64,000 nucleotides of DNA from Toxonevra muliebris (lineage: Eukaryota > Arthropoda > Insecta > Diptera > Pallopteridae): positions 113,929,388 through 113,993,387 of the forward strand of contig OY829326.1 of assembly GCA_963691655.1 (NCBI GenBank), given 5' to 3'. This document shows, in pieces, positions 13,233 through 25,383 of the stretch (within the stretch, counting starts at the first letter, position 1; each line of letters opens with the position of its first letter). The notes below the pieces were generated by a model. That model was not told the origin of the DNA. It made no database searches and saw nothing but the letters and a program-made list of their open reading frames with translations. Both the position numbers and the translations under genes were made by a program.

Positions 13233-13298
13233 ACAGTAATGCCTAGCGGTGCCATATGGCACCTTGTCGCTGAGCCGTTCCTGAGCCAGGAACGTCCT
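13233..13298. repeat. Double-hairpin module, copy 1
   Basis: CAGTAATGCCTAGC is followed by the palindrome GGTGCCATATGGCACC (13248-13263), then TTGTCGCTGAGCC, then a second palindrome GTTCCTGAGCCAGGAAC (13277-13293) and GTCCT. It is far more GC-rich than its satellite surroundings. Confidence 0.9.
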
Positions 13299-14218
13299 TA
13301 ATGGGTTAAACCAAATTTTGATCACAAATCGAACACAAATTGAGACCAGAAATTATACCAAAACTCAGAACAGAATTCGAACTGAAATATAAACAAAACT
13401 TCAAATCAAATTCAGACCAAAAATCAGATTGAAAGTCAGGCCAAAACTTTTACAAACATTTTGACTAAAATCAATCCAAATTTAGACCAAAACTCAGACT
13501 GAAATTTGTGCAAAAATCAAACCAAATTCTAAACAAAAATCAAAGCTAAATTGAGACCAGAAATTATACCAAAATGCAGAATTGAATTCAAATCGAAATA
13601 TAAACCAAAATTCAAATAAAATTTAGACCAAAAATCAGATTGAAAGTCAGGCCAAAACTATCACAAACATTTTAACTAAAATCAATCCGAAAATTATATT
13701 GAAATTCAGATAAAAAACCAGATCAAAAATTCAAACTGAATTAAAATAAAAAATTAAACCGAAATTTAGACCATCCAAACTCAGAGTAGAACTCAAAAAA
13801 CTGAATAAATAAAAAAAATAGAAATAAGACTGAAATTTAGATCAAAACTCAAACCAAAATTCAGATCAAAAAGAGACCTACAATCAACCCACATATAAGA
13901 CCAAACTTGACCAAATTCTGACAAAAAAACCAAACCAAATTTAGACCAAAACTCAGACTGATATTTGTACAAAAATCAAACCAAATTCTAAACAAAAATC
14001 AAAGCTAAATTGAGACCAGAAATTATACCAAAATTCAGAATAGAATTCAAATCGAAATATAAACCAAAATTCAAATCAAATTTAGACCAAAAATCAGATT
14101 CAAAGTCAGACCTAATTTCAAACTTAAATTTAGACCAAAACTTAGAATAAAACTCAGAAAAAATTGGATAAAAAATCAGATCTAAAAGCAGACAAAACTC
14201 CGTTATTTTGCAACTTAA

Positions 14219-14303
14219 CCCAGTAATGCCTAGCGGTGCCGTATGGCACCTTGTCGCTCACCCGTTCCTGAGCCAGGAACGTCCTGCCGATTAGTGGTTA
14301 ACC
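14219..14303. repeat. Double-hairpin module, copy 2
   Basis: The order is the same as in copy 1: CAGTAATGCCTAGC, GGTGCCGTATGGCACC (14235-14250), TTGTCGCT, GTTCCTGAGCCAGGAAC (14264-14280), GTCCTGCCGATTAGTGGTTA. The two palindromes are kept although flanking bases differ. Confidence 0.9.
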
Positions 14304-14515
14304 AAATTTTGATCACAAATCAAACTTAAATTGAGACCAGAATAGAATTCAAACCGAAATACAAACCAAAAGTCAAATCAAATTCAGACCAAAAATCAGA
14401 TCGAAAGTCAGATCAAAATTCCAACTTAAAATAAAACTCAGAAAAAAATTGGATCAAAAATCAGACATAACAGCAGATCTAAAAGCAGACAAAACGCCGT
14501 TATAAAGCTTGCAAC

Positions 14516-17034
14516 AGTAAGAAATCTCACTATAAGTGTACCCAAAATTTCAAATTTAAAGCAGTTCAAGTGTATTTAACAGACGCTCTGTAATAATCCA
14601 TAAGACCCATCAATTCATTACTCGCTTATTCTCAAAATTATGTGTGATACAATAACAAAATATAGTAAAAATCGGTAATCATAGCCGGCATCACATACAA
14701 ATTTAAGAATAAATAATTTTAAACGATCAGATCTTAATACCTGAAAGCTCTTTACGTCTTAAAATTATGTATGAAGAATATCATAAGCTGGAATTAGTTT
14801 AACTTAAGAACACTGAGAAAATTATTTATCCAAAAAATTACGCAAATATAATAGTAATAGTAGTTGAGAAGCTAAAACAAGCTGAATGTAAAGGCTCATA
14901 ATAGAGACCAATGTCAAATCCAAATCGAAAAGTACATTATTATTTATATAAATATACTAAATGTTTTCAGGCAATTTGCAAGCAATCAAGCAAGCAAAAA
15001 AATTTACATACTATTCATTGAATGTAGGGAGTCGTAAAACTCAAATGGCGAATGAAATACAAGTAGGTGCATAGTGTAAGTGGTAGGAAGAGGAAGAGGA
15101 TGAATTATAATGTACAGAATAAAAAAAATACTTGAAACTTTTTCGTAATAAGTAAACGAGATATAAAATAAAAATAAAAAAATAAAAAAAAAAACAAAAT
15201 GTTTGCAGTGACATTTCATACAATAGAACAATTTTTGTTCTGTTGTTGTTGTTTTCATATTGTTATCAAGAGAATAGCACAGAATTTAAAGTTTTCTTCT
15301 TTTTTTTTTGTATATTTAACTTTAGCATAGTTTGAGGCGTTTTAAAATTTAGTTAAAAGTTTGCATACGAGTGTGTATGTGTGTGTGTAAATCTAAATAT
15401 AAAGTTAAATTGTTTATTTTTTGTTGATAAAAAAAAGTAAATATTAAATTTGTATGCAAGTTTCGTTTCCCGTTCCTTCATGCATATCTTTTAATCATGT
15501 ACATTTCAACAACGAATCAAAGCATTTAAATTTGTTGTTGTTTTTTTTTTTGTGTGCTTTTTTTAGCTTTACTTCATCTGCCGGAAATTGAATTTATAAC
15601 AACAACAAGAACAGCAAAAGTGTCTCGTGTTATATTGTTGGCTTATACACATTTTTTTTTTTGAGTTGAGTTACCATCAGAGTCTCGGTGTCGTCTCTTT
15701 CAGTTTTGTTGGTGCCATACCGGTTGACGCCTTCTGAAACATATACACACACACATCCTCACATTCAAGCAACAACAACAACTACAACAACATTTAAGTC
15801 GTCCACTAAAAATTTACTTGAATTCATACAGGCAAACGCATACTACATACATATATTGTAATATGCTAAAATATCCTCTTTATGACCTTTGCTAAGCTAT
15901 AAGACTATATGCCAGTACATATATACATATATGTATGCATACACTAGTGAAACCAGGAATTTCCTAAGGGGGGCGGTCTAATTTTTTTTCGTTCCTTAAA
16001 TAAGGTGTAAGGGTTTCATCGGTAAGGAGAGTGCAGAAGACGAAGGGAGACGAAGATTTTACCCTCAAACCCCCCTAGGATCCGCTTGTGTACACATACA
16101 TACGTATGTATATGTATCTGACGCGTGGTTTAAATTCGATATCCCTAAATATGCTAAATTTACTAAGCAAACACGAAAAAAGGACGAAAAAGGACTTTGC
16201 GTTACTCATACATACCTTCGCTCATACATACAAGTAACGTAACGGCGAATTACAACGTAAGCATATCAATTTCAGCCTAAGAAATTGTATCCCCTTCCTG
16301 AAATTTGTCTGTATGTATGTGTGTGTGTGTTTGTACATTTGTCGATAAAATTTGAAAAGGGTTTAAAATTTTTATTAAAAAGATTTAAATATATTTATCT
16401 TTTTTTCACCATGTATGTAACTTAAGTAAATTTTTTCAAGTTGAGATTTAAGCTTAACTAGGTGAACTTGTGAGTGATAGTAAAGTCGACAAATATCTTT
16501 AGATTGGATTCCAAATATGTAAATATATTTACGTTATAATTCCAATTAAAATGTTTTGAGTATACGTTTTGCTGACATTTTTCTTTATGTTCAATATTGT
16601 ATAAACAAATTTATGATTAGACCGGGAGAATATACGGTGTTGGCATGGGAAATTTTACAGTAATTGCTCTAATTTATATACCAAACATATTTTTTTGCTA
16701 TTTTCTGCAACTCGTTTTTATGTTGTTATAAAGATTTGAAAGTTAAGCTGAAATGTAGAAAAACTGTTGAGCAGATATTTTGTTTTTGAAATATATTACT
16801 GTTTTTGTAAATCGAATCATATTAAAAACCTCCATCTAAGCACAACGTTTCACTATTCCACTTGTACATGGTTCCAAAGGTTTGGCAACTAGTGAATACA
16901 GAGTTTACGAAAGTTGGAGATAGGTCTTTCTCTTCTCTCAAGAAGTGTTTTGCTTGAACAGCAACGATCATGATCGTGCGTTGTCAATACTCCTGGTCAG
17001 GTTGACTCTAGTACCAGAAGATTCGATTGGTTTA
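14516..17034. other. Intergenic DNA with simple repeats
   Basis: No gene recognised. Contains AAT/AAAT-rich tracts (15120-15200), GT and CA tracts (15371, 15744), CAA repeats (15768-15790), alternating ATGT around 15920 and 16100, and a short candidate MITE at 15948-16092. Confidence 0.55.
15948..16092. mobile_element. Candidate short MITE with CCTAGGGGGG-type ends
   Basis: TTTCCTAAGGGGGG at the left (15960-15973) is matched by the inverted CCCCCCTAGGATCC at the right (about 16070-16083), about 120 bp apart. The interior is non-coding. The similar GTGGCGGATC phrase at 12065 suggests a dispersed family. The ends are imperfect and no target duplication is clear. Confidence 0.4.
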
Positions 17035-17860
17035 TAGCACCTAGGATAGTTACCGAAGAGGCATTAAGATTTGCTTCTTCATCATTCGATGAATTTAAGT
17101 TCCCAGGACCCGACTGCATTTATCCAATCATGCTAAAGCGGGGAGGGACAAATCTTATGAAGGTTCTGGAAAGGATTTTTACGGCTTGTTTCGCTCACGA
17201 TTATATTCCACGTCTTTGGCGCTTGGTTGAAGTAGTATTTATTCTTAAACCGCGAAGAGATAATCTACCCAAAACTTTTCGACCGTTAAACTTGACATCG
17301 TTTTTGCTTAAAAGTCTGGTAGGCATCCTCGAGAAGCACATCAGGCTGAAGATTCTGAGTCAAAACCCTCTCAACTCTCGACAACATGCTTATCAGAGTC
17401 GAAAATTTTGTGAATCAGCTCTTCACGACTGTGTTAGTACAGTTGAACAAGGGCTAGAAGCAGGGCACTACACCCTGAGAGTGTTTATTGAAATTGAAGG
17501 GGCTTCGACTCGACAATATGGTGTTGAAGAATTCGTTATTCGACGGATTCATGCGATGCTATCCAAACGGCTGCTTATCACGGGGGGGATACAACGAAAA
17601 CAGTGTCATGATCGAGGTTGAGAAAAGATGCCCCCAAGGGGACGTACTTTCTCCTCTTCTATGGTACTTCGTGATGGACTCCATTGTTATTGATTTGCAG
17701 AATTTTGGAGTTCACATCCAAGCGGATGCAGGACGGTCCTTACAGACTGTGTGAAATAAAATGTAATAGGTCTTGGACAAGATCGAGATTTGGTGCGATC
17801 TGCAGGGATAAGTTACAGATAAATGCAAAAATCACATCGGTGCATAGTGTCTTGAAGCTG
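17035..17860 (+). pseudogene. R1/LOA-like non-LTR reverse transcriptase remnant
   Basis: In order come FKFPGPDCIYPIMLK, then FRPLNLTSFLLKSLVGILEK, RQHAYQ, an FIEIEGA block (RT motif A, normally DIEGAF), and CPQGDVLSPLLW (RT motif of the PQG type). The catalytic YADD is wrecked: after GVHIQ only ADAG remains. At least two frameshifts break the reading between 17480 and 17760, and decayed text (W-C-D) runs on to about 17860. The endonuclease and RNase H parts are missing here. Confidence 0.88.
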
Positions 17861-18232
17861 TAAGCCTTTATATACTTTTACATGAAAAAATGCACGGTTA
17901 AGTCCAGCACGCATAAATGCAAAAACCATTTTTTCAAACCTGAAAATACTTTTTTAGTCCAACTTTTTATACATAAATGCACAACCTTGATACTACTTTT
18001 TGTTTCCAAATCTGAAGAATAGAGCAAGAAAAGAGAAATGTAAAAAAGAAAATAATCTGATATCATTAGCGTTAGGGTTTTAACTGATTAATTACTGCTT
18101 AAATTATAGAAAACTTTTGTGATTAATCCAAATGAAAACAAATATGAAAAACAAAAACTTTGTAATTGAAATCTTTTTTTAAAGTTTTCCTTTCAAACTG
18201 AACTGGTTTTTACAGATTAATATATACAATCG

Positions 18233-18646
18233 AGCTGCGTTTTATTCGCCAGTTAGTTTAACATGTGCGAATAAAACAACCAAGCTGTTAAGCCTCTTCT
18301 TCATTATATTGCAATTCACAATGAAACTGCCCCCAGCCATTGCGGTCAATCGTGGGCATTGTTTTTAATTTTTACTCTTTATAAGAATATTTAACGATGA
18401 TTTTTTATATCTTTTCGCCGGCAGACATTTCGAATCTTTTCCTTCTTTGTTTTTTGCCCAACTGTCATGCTTCTTCTTTCACTTATGGCAGTTCACAATA
18501 GAATTTGATGTAGTTAAACTACTTGTAAAGTATACATAACAGCTATAATTATACATGTTATCTCTGCGGCTTTGTTTTTCTTTTCCCATACAATTATCGC
18601 TGCTAGTTATACATAACTAGAAGCAAGTGGCGAATAAAACGCAGCT
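18233..18646. mobile_element. Hairpin-ended MITE, copy 1
   Basis: The left end AGCTGCGTTTTATTCGCCA is the exact inverse of the right end TGGCGAATAAAACGCAGCT (19 bp). Just inside the left end the motif reappears inverted as GCGAATAAAAC, so the end can fold by itself. Near the right end is the palindrome CTAGTTATACATAACTAG. The 0.4-kb interior is non-coding. A second copy lies at 28.05 kb. Confidence 0.85.
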
Positions 18647-19860
18647 AATGTTTATATAATTGCAATACTTGTGCACTTATCCGAGGTAGGCATTAATGAA
18701 AAAACCGCATAAGTGCACAAAGTGCATTTATCAGTAATTTACTGTAACAAAAAACTTTAAATGGATAATTTGACGCCACGGACGAAAAACTTTTCTGCTG
18801 AAGAAATCAATCTTCTCCTCGATATGACCAAAAATAAAGTGGGTGCACTTTTTCATAATTTTTATCTTTATTTTGTATATGTACATATATTCTATATATT
18901 CTTCAGATGTGTACATTTTTTCTACACAGAGTTGCATGTGGTTTATTCAAATGACAAATATTGGGCGTTTAAATTAAATTTAAATTACTTTTGAAATGAA
19001 TTTCAAAAATTAAGTGTCAATTGCAATTTAAATAAGCACCTGCTTAAACCAGGAAATATCCAAATATGGTTATTACTTCAGGGTTCGGATCAATCGAAAA
19101 AGGCTTTACAAATGTCACATGAGAACTTTGATAACACTGCAAAATATATTTAGTCATTGGTAAGGAATGAGAATCAGAGATCAAGAAATAGTTATAATTT
19201 ATATAGAAGTTTGTGGTCAGGTTTTCTGATTCTTTCTAAAAATCTGAAATCACAATCGCAGAGATATTTATCGAAAATACATCCCAGCCCTTTTGGATCC
19301 GAAAAAGTAAATTAATTTTACAAATCCCTTAATTTTTTGCTTCTTTGCTTTTTTTTTTCATCATAGCTGAAGCATTTCAAGAAGCTCAGAAAAGTTCAAG
19401 GCTTTCAAATGTTGTCCTTGGTATTTCAAAGCCTGTGAATGAAACTTATTACATTACCGCACATTGTCAGTAACGTACATAACTAAAACTCATATGCGTA
19501 ATGCGTTACAAAAGAAGCTTTTGAACCTACGCATGTGAATATTAGTGTGCGAATCTGTCTATTTAATTAAAAAGTAGGGGAAAATTACACAAACACATCA
19601 ACATTTATTTTAATTTTGAAATTCTACAAAAAGGGCAAAAACATAAAAACAAAATCTCCATTTTTCTCTGAGTCATGCAACTGTAAATACAAATTCAACT
19701 TTTTTCTGCCGCTGATGTTGCCGTAGTTGTTGTTGCGTTTGTTGCGGTGAAACAATTGAACTAAAGTGTACCGAACCGCAGCAACCTAATTTATTTAGTT
19801 TAGTTGCAGTACGTGCACTCTACATACATACACATACAGGAGTGTAAGCATGCACACATG
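18647..19860. other. Intergenic DNA, nothing recognised
   Basis: Short frames only. A stretch at 19720-19745 has GTTGTTGTTGCG-type repeats. No transposase, RT or RNA gene motif was seen. Confidence 0.5.
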
Positions 19861-20292
19861 TACCCAACGGGTCCGATTGTCAGCAGCTCGCCTGAGGAGT
19901 ATAAAGTCAGCACTTTTTTTTTTTGTTTTGTTAACGAACACTTGCTGCCGAAAAGCAATCGTTTCCGAATCAAACGACGACAAGATCATCGTAATTTAAA
20001 ATAACAAAACTCTTGACGCAAAGATTTCGTGAGAGGTCTTTTGAAGCATTTCGAAAAGAAGAAGAGGAATATAGTAGAGCATGGCAGTTAAAAAAAAAAG
20101 CGAACGAACTGCTGATGCAAAGATCTCGTTAGAGGTCTCTCGAAGTACTCCAAAAGGAGCGTAAAACGGATTGCTTTTTTCCAATGGCATGCAATGTTAA
20201 AAACGTAATGGTGTGTCATACGGAGTAAGCGCCTACAGTTGACTTGTCAACACTCTGAAAGGTCTTTTGGAGTGCTCTTTTCCCGTTGGGTA
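19861..20292. mobile_element. Candidate MITE with TACCCAACGGG termini
   Basis: TACCCAACGGG at 19861-19871 is exactly inverted at 20282-20292 (CCCGTTGGGTA). Both ends are followed or preceded by ATGTA-like bases, hinting at a target duplication. Inside, a word near GATGCAAAGATCTCGTTAGA occurs twice (from 20015 and 20114), 99 bp apart, with AGAGGTCT kept. No coding capacity. Confidence 0.55.
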
Positions 20293-22084
20293 TGTACTAT
20301 GTGGATTTGTATGTGACTGACTGTACCCAGTGGGTAATGGAATGATTTTCAAAGCGTATCATACGGTAGAAACCATGTCCTTTTCATTTAGTACAAACCA
20401 GTGCAGCAAAAATTTAAACAAAGCCGTTTGCCTGTCTATGTAGTAACGAAATTTGATACTTAATCCATTAAACGCGGGGTTTTTAATAAAACTATCAAAG
20501 ATTGATTTTGAGGAAAGAAAAAGTTTTTCCCGAGATCCTTTATGAGTCTTAAATTGGTTTATAATTGAACTTTCTGATTCTAGTTTTTGGTAGATTGTGA
20601 TATCCAGAAAATGATTGTGGAAGTTGATTTCACTAGGGGGAAAAGCAGAGCTCATTTTGTTTCAGTTTGGTCTTTGCTCTTTCTAGTCCTATCATTTTTA
20701 TTTTGGATTTTTATTAAAAACTATTTATTATATATATTTAATTTAAAAATGATTCAAAAAAGAACATTTTTCCCACCCCCATCTGGAGAAGAAAAATTGG
20801 AGTTGTTAGAGGAAACCAAACTTAAATGCGTTTTGAAATAAATATATTTCATAGAAAACCCGTTTCCATTAAATTTTTTTCAAAGAAGTCAAACCGTAAC
20901 TGTAACTACAGTTAAATTAACTTGATCTTAGAGCATTTCAATTTCATTCCGCTGGGGTATAGAATCCGCGTAGACACACACACATACACAAAGAGGCACA
21001 AGTGTGCACAAAAATAAAAAGATACAAATGAAACAAATAAAACAATAGGAAAAAAGGAAGGAAAAAATATATTCAAAAAATGTTTCATTCAAACTTGGAA
21101 ATATAAAGGAAAAATAGTAACTCTGTGTGTGTGTGTTACATATAAATACATGCATACATTTTAAAGTTAACATGTACGTGCTGAGCGACTAATGCCAAAA
21201 CCGAGTGTTTATGCATAGGAAAACAACCTAACTACCAACAGTTAAAGCCTCGTTATGTAGCACTGTATGCAAAATTACAATTTTCTTTCAAAAAAATTAT
21301 AAAATTGCAGAATTTCATAGTTACATTTTCATGCAGTTTACTCTTTTATTAGAACAAAGTATTAATTTAGAGCTATATATCAGCATATAAATATACAAAT
21401 ATTAAATTTCACCAAACACACGAGTACTGCAGTATCTCAAAATTTTTTTTGGTAGTTTCTATTTCTTTATCCAAAACCTGGACACAGAGTTATGCTTATC
21501 TAGCTTAATAGTGTCTTCCCTTTTTTTTGGAATTTCATTCAACTTTTGAAATCTTCTATATCGCAAAATAACTCTATCCCAAAATGTACCTGATCTTAAA
21601 CTTACATGGGTTGGCATTAAATATAGCTATATATTTAGTAGGTTTTTGTAGCCAAGATTATTCACTTTTTTCAGATCTTTCCAGAACAATTTTACACTGT
21701 TGATTTATGTAAGATCATATAAAGCCTCTCGAAAAAAAGTCGCACCGTAGAAAGATCTGGATGTGCTTAAAATAAGTTAGACTTTTGTATTTAGGCCTGG
21801 CGCCAGAGACACATCCGTATAAAGGGTATCAGGTTTGGATTCAATAATCCGATTTTTCTTGGAACCCAGCTTCTTTCAAAAGTTTTTTAAAGTCAAGTTC
21901 CAACAAACAGTTGAGTTCTGTTAGATCTAAGCGTCTCTCCTTTTAGAAATTTCAAAAACGTGGTACAGCTCGATATATCTATTCTTCAACCACGTATCTC
22001 CAATTTATTCGTTTGTCAAAGGTTTTTGTTGCAGACTCGCCGATCGGGATGAATGGGATGAAAAGGGACGGACTGATTTCCACT
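20293..22084. other. Intergenic DNA, nothing recognised
   Basis: Contains AC/GT tracts (20974-20990, 21123-21136) and short frames without family motifs. A minus frame at 20359-20655 has FLDITIY, which faintly recalls RT elements, but it is too weak to call. Confidence 0.5.
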
Positions 22085-22930
22085 CTACACTGATAAATCC
22101 TTAATAGGCAACCAAAATGGTGCTGGTATATATTTTAGAGCTAACAAGGTGAAGGAGTCAGTTGCATTTTGGAAGCTACACCTCGGTGTTTCAATCTGAA
22201 GTGTATGCGATTGCGAGGGGTAACGCTATTTTCATCTGCCTGGATAGCCAGGCATCTATTAAAGTCTGTTCGGCTTACACAGTTGCCTTGAAGATCGTGG
22301 TTGAAGCAATTGTTAAGCTTAAAATACTTGCGAGTAGTAATTCAGTAACATTGGTATGGGACACACACACACAAGAATCCCAGATAACGAGATGGCGGAC
22401 ATGCTGACTTGAAAACGATCAGCAATTTTTGCCATTTCGGCTATTTGCTGCAGCCGGCGAAGCTGCGTCAATTGCACAACGATCATTGGCTGGGACTGAC
22501 TCCTGCCGACAGTCGAAGTTGATAATTGACTCTGAAAAACTGATCTGTAGGTATTTGTTAAGTTGGCGAAGATGTGGTTTAAGAATCATTGTTGAACTCG
22601 TCACAGGTTTCGTTACAGTCAACGACGTTCTATGTAAAATATGCGTCAAGGAATCGAGTCTATGTGATGCATGTCTTGAAGATGATGAAACCGCAGAACA
22701 TTTCATTTGTGAATCTCCTGCTTTCTGTTGGGCGAGACGTTCTCCACTGGGCAAGCATTTCTTGATGAATAAGGACTTAGTCAAGCTATACAAATTTGCA
22801 TCTAGGCTATTCACAAAGTTGTAGCCTAACTAAGTCAGGAGAGTGTTCCTCTTCGTAACGGAGTATTTGGGCTTTCTAGTCTAGGTGCTCTTCGCTCTTT
22901 GGCGAATAATCATCAATACAATCATACTTG
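22085..22930 (+). pseudogene. R1-like non-LTR element RNase H and C-terminal remnant
   Basis: The decayed RNase H order is readable across frames: TDKSLIGNQNGAGIYF, HLGVSI/TSVFQSEVYAI, CLDSQASIK, then VTLVWDTH where VPGH is expected. A CA expansion (22361-22371) replaces the GH.G loop and shifts the frame. Then comes the C-terminal cysteine/histidine block CKICVKESSLCDACLEDDET and AEHFICESPAF. Stops and shifts disable it. It may belong to the same family as the 17-kb RT piece, though 4 kb separates them. Confidence 0.85.
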
Positions 22931-23888
22931 AAATATACCCAAACTTTAGAGTATTTCGCGCGAATTTTTTACTATTATTCCAGTTTTTATAGCAAATTAT
23001 GAAGAAACTATACGGAAATGTTGGGTTCTGGCCAGAATTTACTTTTACTTGCTACTTACATTACTTTTTTTTAGGGTATTTTTTCATTTAGTTTTCGGGT
23101 GTTTTTAATCATTTTGGGATTATATTTCATTTCAATAATTAGGGCCTTATCTCTTATGAAAATATGCTCGAATTTCAGGGTTGTTTTCCATATTCAGTTT
23201 GGAGTCATTTTTCATTGGGGCCAAATTTCACGGAGCCAAAATTCTCATCTTCTCAAACTGGGATCCATTTTTAAAGTCTAAATTTGAAAGCTTAGATTTT
23301 TCTATAGAAACACTGAATTTCTATTCTTTTCATATACAACTCTTTTCGTTCACCTAATGCAGCTGGTGCATTTCAAGCTGAGCATATAGTGTGACCCACC
23401 AAAAATATGTGAGTTATGTAGTATATAAGGAAAATTATAGCCATGTGTATGACATAAAAATCATTCCTTTTGAATCTTATTAAAAAGTTTATATTTGAAG
23501 ATATATATCCACCCAAAATTTCTATACAATCAGGTAAAAGCGAAGAGCACTAAGTATTTATTTCTTTAGGTATTTTAAGTATTTCTGCCACGGTAACCAA
23601 GTAAGATTTACTCAGCTATATACTTACATACAAATGTGCATATAAACACGTTTCTATTTAAATTAGTAGAAATTTGTTGAAATAAAAATAAAGCAAACAA
23701 AAAAATATGTGCTTGCAATATTACAAAACGCACTAAAGTTAGACAAACGCTCAGTAATTTCTATATATGTAAATGTGTGTGTGTGGGTTGTTGTAGAAAC
23801 GCACTAATGCACACATTGAAGTTAAACTTAAGCTTTGACAAGGATAATCAAGGTACATACATCATACGTACATAGGTGCATGTCTGTA

Positions 23889-23908
23889 TGTGTGTGTGTG
23901 TGTGTGTG
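23889..23908. repeat. (GT)n microsatellite
   Basis: Uninterrupted GT repeats of about 10 units. Confidence 0.9.
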
Positions 23909-24273
23909 AGTTTGTATTCGAACCGCAAGTAGAGAAATAATTTTCATTTCCATGCCGCAATTCACACTCGACAAACGCTTTAACATGTTTTTCTTCTTCT
24001 TCTTCTTTTTTTTTTTTTTTTTTGCTGCTGCTTTTCTGTTTTTGTTTTCTTTGTTTTTGAAATATGAAACTTTTCATATAAATAAATGTGAGAATGGCAA
24101 GAATGTGTAACAAGAAGGCGCATATAGGACGAAAACAACAACTACAGAAAAACAGAAACAGAAAATAGAACAGGATAAGAGGATGTGGGTATTACTACGA
24201 GTATACCATGTACAAGTATATGGCTAATATGCAATTTGAGAAGGTAAGGAAGGTACTTTTTCGACACGTCATA

Positions 24274-24299
24274 GTTGCTGTTGTTGTTGTTGTTGTTGG
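24274..24299. repeat. (GTT)n microsatellite
   Basis: GTTGCTG followed by six further GTT units; the trinucleotide matches the AAC/CAA repeats common elsewhere in the window. Confidence 0.9.
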
Positions 24300-24421
24300 T
24301 ATTATTATGGTGGTAAAGAGCTTATTTATATTTGTGTGAATGTATATGCATTCGTATTCATAGGCCGTAGTATATGTATGGTAATATTTAATCCGTTTCC
24401 ACTTTCATACACATCTAATGA

Positions 24422-24480
24422 GCTTCTTTTAGAAGCAGATTGAAAACAGTTTGAGAGTGTCATCGAAATTCAATTCAGTC
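24422..24480 (+). repeat. Hairpin plus TCAGTC module, copy 1
   Basis: A small hairpin (GCTTC/GAAGC, 24422-24436) is followed by CAGTTTGA, TGTCA, GAAATTCAATTCAGTCTCG. TCAGTC at 24475-24480 fits the fly initiator consensus. The same order recurs about 0.9 kb downstream. Confidence 0.5.
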
Positions 24481-25293
24481 TCGTTTTAGTTGCAACGAGC
24501 AACACGAAAAAGCAACGCAGTGAATGCAATACTATGCTATTGCAATATTATGCTACATAATGCTTGCAATGTATTGCATATGCACATAGAATGACTCAAA
24601 AAATTTATCGGATAAAGGAAAATTTTCGGGCCAGGATAACAGCGGGCAAAGAACACAAGGGAAAAACATTTTTTTTGAAATCAGAAATCTTCAGATTTTT
24701 AAGAAGATCTCCAAAGTTCCGAAATTACAACGCTTTTTTAAAAAATTTTCATTCAACATTTTTAAAAAAATCATAATTCATGGTTAAAATTTTGTAGCTT
24801 TCGAGACCCTTTTCGAACATGAAGATATAAATTGATTTCAAAAATTATATTTTCCTGGTCTAGATGAATGGAAACTTTTTTGCATTGTTAAATACTTGAT
24901 GACATTCTTGACTATTTATCATGTCCCAAAAATATTTCTTGAGGCGAACAGTTTTTAGAGTCACTGTACATTTTCTGTTCAATTTATCAAATTTTTTTGT
25001 TGTACAAATAAAAAATAATTACAAATTAATTTGTAATTTACCTTAATTGTGTAGTTTAATTAAATAGAAACTTTCATTCATGTAAAATACTTTTAAAAGA
25101 TATTTCATTCCAGTTTTTAACTTTATACGAGTGCATAAAATTAAAACAATTTATTACTAGCCACTAGAAAATTTTTTACAATTAGCATTTCTACATTTTC
25201 CATGTTAATTTAACTTTAAAACATTGCTAATTCTATAAAGAGCGTCTAAGCGTCAAGCAGGTGCATATATGTTTTACCCTACGGTCAAATGTA

Positions 25294-25383
25294 ATGCGCT
25301 TCCATTATGAAGCGCATCTATTATGATTAGTTTTCAAGCAGTTTGAATATGTCAAATACGGAGGAACGAAATTTAATTCAGTC
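25294..25383 (+). repeat. Hairpin plus TCAGTC module, copy 2
   Basis: The palindrome ATGCGCTTC/GAAGCGCAT (25294-25317) is followed by CAGTTTGA, TGTCAAA, GAAATTTAATTCAGTCTCG. TCAGTC is at 25378-25383. Element order and words match copy 1; the spacing differs by insertion. Confidence 0.5.

Larger units (their letters stand above)
12100..14515. repeat. Cryptic satellite of degenerate AAATTCAGACC words with nested higher-order duplications
   Basis: About 2.4 kb is made almost entirely of imperfect words such as AAATTCAGACC, AAATCAGATC and AAACTCAGAC, spaced roughly 11-16 bp. The plus strand is nearly G-poor and A-rich. Larger blocks repeat within it: 12.59-12.76 kb resembles 12.89-13.07 kb, 13.48-13.66 kb matches 13.93-14.11 kb closely, and a hairpin module at 13.23 kb recurs 988 bp on. 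The array starts just after GTGGCGGATCAAAGATTTT (12065), a motif that resembles the ends of dispersed fly repeats. No open reading frame of note is present. Confidence 0.85.

Noticed and set aside
20359..20655. 98-codon minus frame with FLDITIY, considered as a Penelope-type RT
   Set aside because: A single short resemblance without the flanking motifs of that family is not enough.
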